Under the pieces are notes generated by a model. It searched no databases. It was given only the letters and a program-made list of their open reading frames with translations, and had not been told where the DNA came from. The translations under genes and the position numbers were made by a program. A DNA stretch of 64,000 bases, taken from the NCBI GenBank assembly GCA_000467715.1, contig AJFK01000216.1, positions 124,001 through 188,000 of the forward strand. Reading direction: 5' to 3'. Shown in pieces: positions 23,352-32,909 of the stretch (the stretch's first letter is position 1; the number at the start of each line of letters is the position of its first letter). Origin of the DNA: Hysterium pulicare CBS 123377 (Eukaryota > Ascomycota > Dothideomycetes > Hysteriales > Hysteriaceae).

Positions 23352-23853
23352 TTAAAGCTTTGCTTTGACTTTCTCGTCACCATCTTTTTTCACCTCATTG
23401 ATCACTCTTTCTGCGACTCTGAAGCCCTCCATAGCTATAAAATCATAACTGTAAGCCAAAGTATCTCACTAAAGATGGAAAACAATAACACAATCACTCA
23501 CAAGCAGGAATCCCACAATAAACCCCAACTTGCAACAGCACCTCCCTAATTTCCGTCTCACTAAGCCCATTATTCAGCGCCCCTCTCACATGCACCCCCA
23601 ACTCCGTCGACCTATTCAACGCGCACAGCATAGCCAGATTAATCAAACTCCTTTGCTTGCGCTCTAAACCCGGTCGCGCCCATGCCCAACCCCAGCCCAC
23701 TTCCGTAGCTAGTTCTTGCAAGGGTCGCGAGAAGTCTGAGGCGTTGGAGAGAGAGCGGTCGACGTATGGCGAACCGACTACTGAACGGCGGAGGGAGATG
23801 CCGGCGTCCCAGAGGGTTTGCTTTGCTTTGGCTATATCCGAGTCTGAGGGCAT
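23352..23853 (-). CDS. Carboxymuconolactone decarboxylase-like (AhpD fold) protein
   Basis: Minus-strand exons 23853-23502 and 23434-23352, joined over a 67-bp GTGAGT...ATAG intron (codon t|ct), encode 144 residues. The CMD family core is clear: LERKQRSLINLAMLCALNR, ELGVHVRGALNNGLSETEI, then REVLLQVGVYCGIPA followed across the intron by SMEGFRVAERVI. The AhpD CxxC pair is absent, which favours the gamma-carboxymuconolactone-decarboxylase branch over alkylhydroperoxidase. In bacteria such enzymes act in the beta-ketoadipate pathway. Fungal members are often found in secondary-metabolite or aromatic-catabolic clusters with uncertain substrates. The gene is tail-to-tail with the P450 and head-to-head with the SDR (460 bp apart). 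A small cytosolic enzyme is expected. Confidence 0.88.
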
Positions 23854-24313
23854 TGTTGCTAGATGGTCAGGGTTAGCCTCTATTCCGATATATTCACAGG
23901 CTGCGAGAGAAGCAAAACAAATTACCTTTCTCGGAAGTATGTTTAGCAGTCCAAGTATCCTCAGCTTTCTCTACGTGGTATCTCCAATCTGGCACTCATC
24001 CCTCCAACCAAGACGTTCACTTCTCCAGCAGCAGGCAGTGGGGCAAAGAGCATCGCGTATGACTCGCATCCAAGCTTCCCCTCATGCTGGCTCGAGTCAA
24101 GACATGGCCAGCCACATCCACATATAGAAGAATGTGGGGGAGAGCCGACACCTGGAACCACCCCGCATACACGATGTCGAGACCACACAGTCCACGACCG
24201 AGCCAGCGTGAAATGCTTTCAACCTCACCCTCAGCCCTCACCATCCCACTCCCTCATCCCCTTGCACTGACCTCCAATCCCCCAGCATCGAACAAGAAAA
24301 GAGAAGAGTAACA
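23854..24313. promoter_or_regulatory. Divergent intergenic region of CMD and SDR genes
   Basis: The 460 bp between the start codons of the CMD-like gene (minus) and the SDR gene (plus) hold no supported gene. They could serve as a shared promoter. I did not find a convincing palindromic CGG/CCG element. Confidence 0.4.
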
Positions 24314-25346
24314 ATGTCCCACCCAGTCGCCATCGTTACAGGCGCCGCCTCCGGCATAGGCCTCCACGTAGCAAAGCACATGTACTCGCTCGGCTACAAA
24401 GTCGTCATCGCCGACCTCAACACCACGGCGGGGACCTCAGCCGCGCAATCCCTCGGCCCCAACGCAACATTCATCGAAACAGACGTGTCCTCGTACCCGT
24501 CGCAGGCGCGCCTCTTCAAGCAGGCCTTCGAATGGGGCGGCAAGCGTCTGGACTTCTGCCACGCGAACGCGGGCATCGCGGACCGGCAGGTGCTGTATGA
24601 TACGGACGAAGAGGTGGATGAGGAGGGGCTGGTCAAGCCTTTGAATCTGAAGGCCATGCAGATCAATTTGGAGGCTGTGATTCAGGGGCTTTGGCTTTTC
24701 AAGTATTATGTTCGACGGAGCGAGAAGGCGGGCGGAGAAAAGAAGGGGGGGAAGTTTGTTATTACGAGTAGTTCGGCGGGGTTATAGTGAGTTTTTTTTG
24801 CTACCTACTTTCTCTCTCTCTCTTTGATATCCTTACCCTCTCCTCTTCTTTCCTTTCATATGCTGTGAATCATCAAGGTGGAGCCGGGAGCAATAGAGAG
24901 AAGCAACTCTTTCAGATGACTCAAATGCTAACATCCCCTCCCCCTCCTGTGGCTCTATGCCCACGAACCCGCAATACACCACCTCAAAATACGGCTGCAT
25001 AGGTCTAACCCGCGCCTCCGGCATCGGCTTCCTGAACTCCGACAACATCACCGTGAACTGCATCTGCCCCGCCTTCATCCCAACCAACCTCTGCCCGCCG
25101 CACATCCTCGACAAATGGCCAAAGGAGCACATCACCCCGCTCTCGACCGTCACTAAAGCCATAGATGCTTTCCTGGGCGATGATCAGTTGACGGGCCAGG
25201 CGGTGGAATTGAGTCTGGGCGATATTTACTTTAGAGATGTGCATGAGTATCCGAATGAGAGCCAGAGGTGGATTGGAGAGGAGAGCGCGAGTTTTTGGGA
25301 GGCGGCTTATAGTAAGGAGGCGCCAGCGAAGAAGAATGGTGTTTAA
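24314..25346 (+). CDS. Short-chain dehydrogenase/reductase with an abnormal intron
   Basis: Exon 1 (24314-24786) encodes the Rossmann start VTGAASGIG (TGxxxGxG at residues 9-16), the HANAGIAD block and the catalytic ITSSSAGL serine segment. Exon 2 (about 24953-25346) encodes the catalytic YTTSK pair and the C-terminal half. Joined, they would give a 288-residue classical SDR. The donor at 24787 is GTGAGT and there is a perfect GCTAAC branch site at 24927-24932 followed by a polypyrimidine tract. However, the position where AG is required (24951-24952) reads GG. The only nearby AGs either introduce a stop at once or delete the YxxxK motif. The gene is thus either spliced at a rare non-AG site, mis-sequenced by one base, or newly inactivated. 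It neighbours a P450 and a CMD-like gene. Confidence 0.8.
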
Positions 25347-26357
25347 TGACGTGCTAGCGACTGCGGTCTAGGGAGGGGGGCTTCTTTGTAAATAGCTGAG
25401 ACAAGCACAATGCTGTTGGCCTTGATATATGCCGTTTACCACCTCCCACACGGTTAGTTGCGCCCTTGCGATGCGCATTCAAGTTCTTTCGCTGCTGCGA
25501 GCCTTATAAAATGTTTCTGTTTTTCTTACCTCTAGTTTCTAGTATATAAAATATAATCTATAAATTTTATCTACTGTCCTATATCTACCTTCTCTCTCCC
25601 CCTACTCTTAAAGATTAAATACCACACCCCCCCTTACTAATACCCTGTCCTGTCCTGTACCTGTCTAAATTAGAAACTTAAACTATAGTCTACTACTCTA
25701 CCTCTAACTTAAAACAAACTCTGAAATTAATAATTCATATAAATATTTTTTACTGTAACTTTTTCCTTCCCACCACAAACAATACACTACGCATAATTCT
25801 TACACCTCATCTGCAGAACCCCTCAATACCACCGATCCCATCCGCCCACCCATCGCAAACGGCATCTGCGCACCTCATCGAAGCAACTTCGTGTCCGTGA
25901 ACCGAGCCTCTCCTTTCCATCAAGATACATCTTCCCTGCACCTACACTGTTTAAGGCATAATATAGCTTCTTTACAAGCAAGCAAGATTATCGACAGAAA
26001 CAGTCAAGAAGAGAGATACCAAATTTGTATTCAGACCAGGTATCATCTATGCTAAAGACCCCCCCAGCAATTTCGAAAACGCATTCTCGAGAATCGTAGC
26101 TAACAAACCGGCCATCGTCGTTACAATTGGGGAAGGGGGAAGGGGGAAGGAAAGAGAAAAGAGGGGAAACAGACAATGGCAAGAGTCAACCCTGCCCCGC
26201 TAGAACGAGTGCAGTTAAAACAGAAAGCCAGAAGAGAGATAGATCTCCAGGTATATCGCGCAGAAAACCCATCAGCCCCTAAAAAGCGATCGTCCTAATT
26301 CAGTGCCAGAAATGAAGAAATGCAGGGATGAAATAGTGAAGAAGTGAAGCCCACCTT
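25347..26357. other. Intergenic with CpG-free AT-rich island
   Basis: One kilobase separates the SDR from the SLM1 stop. From about 25501 to 25788 I find no CpG, very few G on the plus strand, and many TA steps, a RIP-like relic. Around 26128-26160 there is a short GGGGAA-type purine repeat. No gene is supported. Confidence 0.5.
25501..25788. repeat. CpG-free, G-poor island (RIP-like relic)
   Basis: No CpG dinucleotide is seen over about 290 bp. The plus strand is almost devoid of G but keeps many C, so the skew fits mutation of one strand only. Repeat-induced point mutation in ascomycetes changes CpA to TpA in duplicated DNA. The parent element is unrecognisable. Confidence 0.45.
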
Positions 26358-29300
26358 TCAGATAGCAGGTGCTTTCGGATACTCCCCCGGGACATGTAAG
26401 TCGCTAACACTAATGTCCGTATTGTGTCTCATCATAGCCGGAAAGGCCTGCCCAGTTGCGTGCATTCCGCCCTTCTGAGTGGAACTTGAGGCAGCGAAGG
26501 GACCTGTCTCAGCTCCGTCTAAAAAAGGCGGCTCTCTAGGCGTTGTGGCGAGACTAGACGCCATAGTGGAAATCCCATCAGTACTCGTGGGCACACTCGT
26601 CCTGGTGGGGTTCGAATTGAAAGGGGCAATGATCGGAGCGGGGACTTGAGAATGGGTGTTGGTTGATTGTGGGGGTAATTGGGAAGAATTGTATAAATGG
26701 TCCGGCTCCTGCGGTTGCTGATGCTGCTCGTGATGATGATAAGCTTCCGCACCTAGAGCTCCTGCTGTAGCCCCACCCGCTGCGGGTGCCATCCAGTCAC
26801 CATAAGTACTCTCATGCCGTTGAATTCCGGGTGTAGGTTCATTCACTGTATAGGCTGTTTGAGCATTCGGAACGAGTTGAGGAGCTTGAGGTTGATAAGC
26901 GGCAGGAGGAGGATTCGAAGAAGTGGGATAAGGTGCTTGAGGCTGATAACCGACAGGAGGAGGATTCGAAGAAGTTGGATAAGGTAGTTGAGTTGGTGCA
27001 GGGGGTTGTTGTTGGTATGAATTACCGTCGGCATACATGGTGTAGTCGTTTTGTATTGGCTCTTTCTGGGGAATAGGAGGGGGTACGCTCCGTTGCTGGG
27101 GTTGACCGAGCTCGTAATTGGATGTCGGTTCATGCTGCTGATATCCAGGACCTGTATTTGTCCCGAGGAGCCCACCTGATGCGGATGTCAAGTCATGATC
27201 GATTTCCGAGCTGCCACTAGAAGGCGAGAGTGGAGGTTGTAAGTTACGGTCGACAGGCTGAGAAATTTCACTGGGGAATCTCCCACCTGGTGACGGTCGT
27301 TTCGGCGCCTCTGATCGCCCGGCGTCATTCATCATTGATTGGTTTGCAGAATACGGGATTTTATCTGCATCGTCCTCATCCAAGTCCAGACCTCCATCAG
27401 TGCTCACTGATCGCGCACTACCTTGGCTGACGCTTCGAGCATGTCGGCGAACGAATGCATTCCGTTCCTCGCCACTCTTCTCCGTCAGAATTTTGATATC
27501 CTCATACCATGCCAACATCGTATCATACGTCTCGGCTCTGAAAACCCAGGAATGGCCACGGTGCATGGATCCAGTCTGGCGACCTTTCAAGACAAACTTG
27601 TGGGAGGCACTTCCAGGCTGGGAATGTGATCCTAGTTTTTGATCTGGCAGGTAGAGGGACATCACCGGAGGCTGGGTATAGATACGGTCGGCAGATTTGA
27701 ACTCGTGAATATGAGTCGGGGACAGAACGTACCTGCGAACCGGTCATTATAAGGTATACAAAAGAAAGGAAGCAAACGTACCATCCAGGTGTGTAGCTCT
27801 TTAGATACTTGCTCTTTCGCTCTAGCATTCCGGCTCTTACCTCAGCTGTTGCTGGGTGATTTTTGCCAGGGTACTGAATTTCTTCTAGCCTACGTAGAGG
27901 CAACCTTGGATCGACAAAATGAGGGTCGTTCTCCACAAACTGATTCCATTCTAGATCTCGTGGCATGCCAATGGGCCCATTGCGGAGTCTGTCGATCGTT
28001 GCGTACATTTCGTCTGCATCTCGTTTCAAGATGCTCGCGAGCGCGTTATAAGCTTTTTGAATCTCGCCGACGACAATGGATTCAAGCTCTCGTCCAGAGT
28101 TTTCAAGGTTGAGGTATGCCTAGAGAAGTTAATTACTTTTGAATGGCCCTATGAGAACACACTGGGTGGAGGGTTTTGGTTGCAGTCTGGCCTGCGCACC
28201 AACCGAGTGATGACTCTTCCTACTGTCCACATACACCGTTTGAGCTTGGTGATGCGACCATACAGGAGTATCTAGCCTTCAGCGGACGTTGAAATGCCAT
28301 ACGCCAAGCCCTCTGTTCTTGAATGTGTAGGAAAAGAGAACTCTAAATCCAATGAATATTACACAATGGGGAGAATATTCACTTACCCTGTGCAAGTAAT
28401 TCTCTTCGTCAATCTGTCTCTCAACTTGGCGGTCTACAGCCAATCGGACAACATATGGGTCCCCCTTGCCAGCAACTGCCGATGGATCCGTGTCTATCAG
28501 TGCCAAGGCTTCTTCAAGACTTGCGACCGCTTTTCGTGTGGTCTCCTTCTCCTTTTCCACGTTGTTTTTAAAATCACTGGACAAGGACTTGATCTCTTTG
28601 ATCTTCTGTTGTAGATCGGCCCGCAGTCCATTCAATTGTGCAATGACTTCATTTTCAATGTCTCGAGCTTTGTTTGATTCTGATACGGACTGCTTGTGGA
28701 AATCTCGAAGGATGCGGTTCGCCTCGTTTATACCACCTTCTGTGAGGAAGACTGAAGGGGCGTTCGTGTTATTGATTACATTGGAAACCTTTAGAAGGGC
28801 TTTTCCACGGTGCTCGTACGAATTGGCGACCTCTCGGAAGTAGGTTATAATGTCTTTTAGTAATTTTCGCCAAGCTTTTCAACGTATACTGTCAGTAATT
28901 GAACGAGCCATACTGACTTTGCGAAAAGTCAAAACGTACCTTGAAAGCGATTCGCTAAGATCTCGGTTGGTGATCCCGTGGTTGGAACAGGTGTATAGAA
29001 GACACTATTCTGTTTGCTCGGTACGTCGCCATCGTCTTCGATGCTGACACCACGAATGCTGCCAGCGTGCGAACTTCGCCGACTCCCACTACGCTTCAAG
29101 CTCCCTGTTCTTCGCACAGACGATTTCTTCTTCAAGGTTCCACTGCGCGAAGGTGCTGCGCCCTGATTTAACGTCGAGGCTCTGGAAGCAGAACGATGCG
29201 GTATATCTCCGTCACCTAGTATGGAGGAGCCTCGTGTGTTGGCGTCAAAATTCTCCTCGAAGCGGCCTAATCTTTGATGCTGGTCGAGTGATTGTGATAA

Positions 29301-29459
29301 GGGAGATGCATCGGTCGGATTGCCTGGAGTTGGGGCAAAGTCGTTTGCTTCAATGTGAGAGGAGTTGCCATAGCCTCTGTTTAGATACGAAGGATCGTTT
29401 GGGGTCGGAACGTTATTGTAGAGACCCTGCGAAGGGGTCTGTGGGCGCGGTGTAGCCAT
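26358..29459 (-). CDS. SLM1: SLM1-like PH-domain TORC2 effector
   Basis: Four minus-strand exons, 29459-28940, 28874-28387, 28119-27782 and 27732-26358, give 906 residues with all codons preserved. Yeast Slm1/2 bind PI(4,5)P2 and TORC2 at eisosomes and recruit Ypk kinases. The N-terminus is disordered with KKKSSVRRTGSLKRSGSRR. A BAR-like helical region (about 175-420) starts AWRKLLKDIITYFREVANS and contains NEVIAQLNGLRADLQQK. The PH domain (about 425-540) runs from RAGMLERKSKYLKSYTPGWY to RAETYDTMLAWYEDI. The C-terminal 370 residues are Pro/Gln-rich and include a perfect-length tandem 17-residue repeat (PYPTSSNPPP type, 26884-26985). Introns are 65, 267 and 49 bp; the second is unusually long. 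Domain order and motifs make the assignment strong. Confidence 0.88.
26884..26985. repeat. 51-bp tandem repeat, two copies, inside SLM1
   Basis: Units 26884-26934 and 26935-26985 are nearly identical and keep the reading frame, encoding two 17-residue Pro/Ser/Asn-rich repeats. This probably arose by slippage or unequal crossing-over. Confidence 0.85.
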
Positions 29460-30193
29460 GTCCTATGATAGTTGACTATCTATCACGGCAGCTACACTTG
29501 CGCAACTGGTTTGGCTGCGAAAAAGAAAGGCGACTCTCTGTGGGGAGAGTTATGGGTCGACGGACGAGAGAGTCGTAGAGGCGTGGAGATGTTGTGGAGG
29601 GTATTTTGATGACGTTGCTCGGCTGACCTGGCTGGCGAATGGAAAGGAGGCTGAGCACGGTTCCCAACAAGAGAAGGATCTGCCTTACCACACAAACCAA
29701 ATGTAGAGGGCGAGTGGTGAAGAGGTGAATAGCGCAGGATAAATGCGGTGGTGAAGCTGATGAAGAAGCCCAGGGTATCTTACGTCACTCATCTTACTCA
29801 AGCCACTAGGGGTCTCCCTCGGCGCGAACTCCACAAACGTTGAACAGATCGTCATCGCGCATCCAACAAGAATGCCTGGCTCTGAACATCACAACCACTT
29901 TCGGCCTTCCATTGGCACTACTATCTCTTGTTTGGGCAGCTGACAGCTCCGCTCGAGCTACACAATAGATCCCAAGTTGGAAATGGACGAGCTATGTGCT
30001 TCTGCCAGCCTCGTCGTCTTCCAACTTTTGAGGCACACAATTTGCACCTGCTTCGACTATTGCACGGCCAATCCGTGGGCTGAGTATCTGCAACTCAACC
30101 CCGCCATCGTGACAGCTGAGATGTAGCTCTGTGGTCGTCAACCAGGAGTCCTATCCGGCCTTGCCGAACGAATCAGTACAACCAACCACCGAC

Positions 30194-30456
30194 CACAGGG
30201 GGTGAAAAAAGTCCTCGCGCACCCCTTCAACCAACTACAAACACCAAAATCAGACCTCAAGGTAAAATAACCCACAACAACAACCTTTTTAACTATTAGC
30301 ATAAAACTAATACTATAGAATAGATATACTTTAAGAGATTATTATTAATTATTTTATTTTTCTAGTTTTCTATAGAAATAGTAGTGTAAATTGCTGTCAA
30401 AAAGCTCGACATTTGGTGTTCGGAGGGGTGCGCGAGGACTTTTTTCACCCCCTGTG
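30194..30456. mobile_element. MITE-like non-autonomous DNA transposon with perfect 33-bp TIRs
   Basis: The left end 30194-30226 (CACAGGGGGTGAAAAAAGTC and onward) is a perfect 33-bp inverted copy of the right end 30424-30456. Both sides are flanked by the trinucleotide GAC (30191-30193 and 30457-30459), a plausible 3-bp target-site duplication. The element is 263 bp, with no coding capacity and an AT-rich, CpG-free interior (about 30260-30400). A further weak inner match (CACCAAA) extends the inverted repeat. Ends starting CACAG and a 3-bp duplication fit CACTA/EnSpm-like elements best, though Zator-type or other 3-bp superfamilies are not excluded. Perfect ends suggest recent movement, or protection of the ends from the mutation seen inside. 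Confidence 0.88.
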
Positions 30457-31775
30457 GACCACGGCCCTACGACGCGAATAATGACCTTAATGTCGCCAAG
30501 TGCACTCGCCATCGTAGCGAGGATTGAGTCCAGTACACGATGCTAGATGTTCCTAGCAGAACTGGTTGAGTGTATCTGGTTCGGCGTTGATGCGGAGTGA
30601 GCCCTCTACAGCCTACTTATCCTCGACACCACGAAATGGTGTACAGCATTGGTGATTCGAGCCATTCACCGTCGGATATTGATGATATAGATGTAGGCAG
30701 CAGTCTTCGTTCATACCACTTCCTCACGTTTCTAGCTCGTCTGTATACACGTTAAACCATAAAGACTGTCATTTTGCCCAGGATGTAAAGATGCCTTCAA
30801 CCCAGGAGTCGGGGCCTTGGAGGTATATGCGTATTCCTGCTTTGGGACTTGAAGTCTCATTCACCTATGACTAAAATTTCTTTAGCATTCTCAGTATCAA
30901 AGCTACCGGCATGGCAGTAAATTTACCAAGACTCCAAGTAGTCGCCAAGGGTTTTTACTACAATCATAATCGCGCACATAGATCCAAACAATTTAGAAGA
31001 TTGACGTCACTCCCTCTGCACGGTAGATTCGAAGTAAGACTAACAATCAACGAAAACATATCATGTCGAGACTAAGTTCCGAACGACCACGAAGTCCAAA
31101 CCCGTCAAGCCTCATTTCTATCACCAAGCCCCTACACTCGCCACCATATCACGGGTTTCGCTCCCATTTCAAACCATCTACAAAGATGTGCCGGGCCCGG
31201 AAACAGCAACGCGTCCGCAAATAAACCTCCAAGCCCTACCAGGGCCATTCCCACCTCCGACATCTTCATCAATTACCGAACCACTCGTGGTGCCAAGACC
31301 AGACTTCAAACGTCCATCCAACCACCATTTTTCAAATATACCACTCTAATCAAATCCGCCAGCTCAAGTTAGACTCTTGATATAGGCACAAGTGCAAGCA
31401 CGGACGCCCGGGCCGAACCCAAATATATGAGAATAATATCCATCAAATCATTCTGCCACCGCTTTCCTGTTTCAGCGCGTTTCAACCTTGCTCCACCAAT
31501 CATATCGCGCGTTTTAGGGAACATCCTTGTTATTGCGGATGTGAATTAAGCTTAATACCATCTGTCAACCATCTATGACAACGGTAAAGGGCTTAAGATC
31601 GGCAACCGAGACGATGTATGGAAAACGCGGGGAGCATGACAGGGATGGCCATATGCATGGTGTTTATTGTTCTGGAGGGAGCAGGTAGAGTAGGATGTCG
31701 CCCTTCCATGCTATACGATCACTATACAGTGGACGGATTTCCTGGCACATGGTCACAGAACAAGAACAGGCTTGA

Positions 31776-31783
31776 TATATAAA
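31776..31783 (+). promoter_or_regulatory. TATA box of the AA9 LPMO gene
   Basis: TATATAAA lies about 130 bp upstream of the LPMO start codon. Two sites matching the CreA consensus SYGGRG are nearby: GCGGGG at 31627-31632 and CTGGAG at 31672-31677. Carbon-catabolite control is typical of LPMO genes, but such short sites also occur by chance. Confidence 0.5.
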
Positions 31784-31912
31784 TCGCCATAAATCCCCGC
31801 TTTCGAGGACTTTTTCTTATTTCACTAGCCAGGTCTTCACTTTCGACATTCGCTCTCGCTCAAGCAACGTCAATCGCTACGCATCCCATTCCATCACGAC
31901 CAATCACCTAAC

Positions 31913-32909
31913 ATGAAATCCCTCCTCTTCCTCCTCTCGCCTCTCCTCCCTACCCTCGCATCCGCCCACTGCATAGCGCAACGCGTCTCCATCAACGGCA
32001 ACGATGATGGCCAGGGCGTCGGTATCCGGATGGCGACATCGAACAACCCTATCCTAGACGTCAACGACGCGAATTTCGCCTGCAAGTCCGGCTTCCAGAG
32101 CCCAGTATCTTCGAAGGTTGTGGACGTGAAGGCGGGAGATAAGGTCGGGGTTATGTGGGGGCATATAATTGGTGGACCGCAGGTTGCTAATGATGCTGAT
32201 AATCCGATTGCACATAGTCATAAGGGACCGACTATGTTTTATATGTGAGGCTTCGCTCATTTTCCTGCTACTTAGTCTTGCTTTTTGCGAAGGGAATGGC
32301 AGAGGGCGGGATGCGTGTTGAAAGGAGATGTCGTTGCTTCGATTTAAATATGCAATGCTAACGACCACGTTCAGGGCCAAAGTCGATAACGCAGCAACCG
32401 CTTCGCCGAGCGGGCTCAAGTGGTTCAAGGTTATGGAAGATGGTCTTGATGGAAGCGGGAAATGGGGCGTTGACCGTATGATCGATAACAAAGGATGGGT
32501 GTATATGACCATGCCGCAATGTATCGCGCCAGGCCAGTATCTGCTTCGCGCAGAGATCATCGCTCTCCACTCAGCCAAGACCCAGGGCGCGGCACAATTC
32601 TATGTAAGTCCATACTCTTGAAACTTACCTTGAAAGCTCGCGAGCTTTGAAGCGCTCCGTACTGATCATCTTGTAGATGGGATGCTCCCAAATCAATGTT
32701 TCCGGCAGCGGCACCAAGACTGGCGATACTGTCAGCTTCCCTGGTGCTTATAAGGCTACTGACCCGTAAGTTCAAGTCAAGGCTAGTAGATAAAGCATAC
32801 TGACACCGGTAACAGTGGAATTTTGATCAACATCTATGACAAGCAGGGCAACCCAACCGGTGGTGGCAAGCCGTACCCAGTCCCTGGACCCGCGGTCATG
32901 CAATGCTAG
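31913..32909 (+). CDS. AA9 lytic polysaccharide monooxygenase
   Basis: Exons 31913-32244, 32375-32603, 32677-32765 and 32816-32909 join in frame to give 247 residues. A secretion signal ([18 protein letters not shown]) is followed directly by His19, which becomes the N-terminal His of the copper brace. The second ligand is His103 in SHKGPT and the axial tyrosine is Tyr187 in QFY. AA9 enzymes are secreted copper enzymes that cleave cellulose or hemicellulose oxidatively with an electron donor and peroxide or oxygen. No CBM1 cellulose-binding module or long C-terminal extension is present. Introns are 130, 73 and 50 bp with good branch sites. The start is the only ATG ahead of the signal peptide. 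Confidence 0.93.

Larger units (their letters stand above)
29460..31912. other. Large gene-free interval containing a MITE
   Basis: No supported gene lies in these 2.45 kb. The interval contains the SLM1 upstream region (to about 29900), a 263-bp inverted-repeat element at 30194-30456 and the AA9 promoter at the right end. The rest is of ordinary composition without long open frames. Confidence 0.55.
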
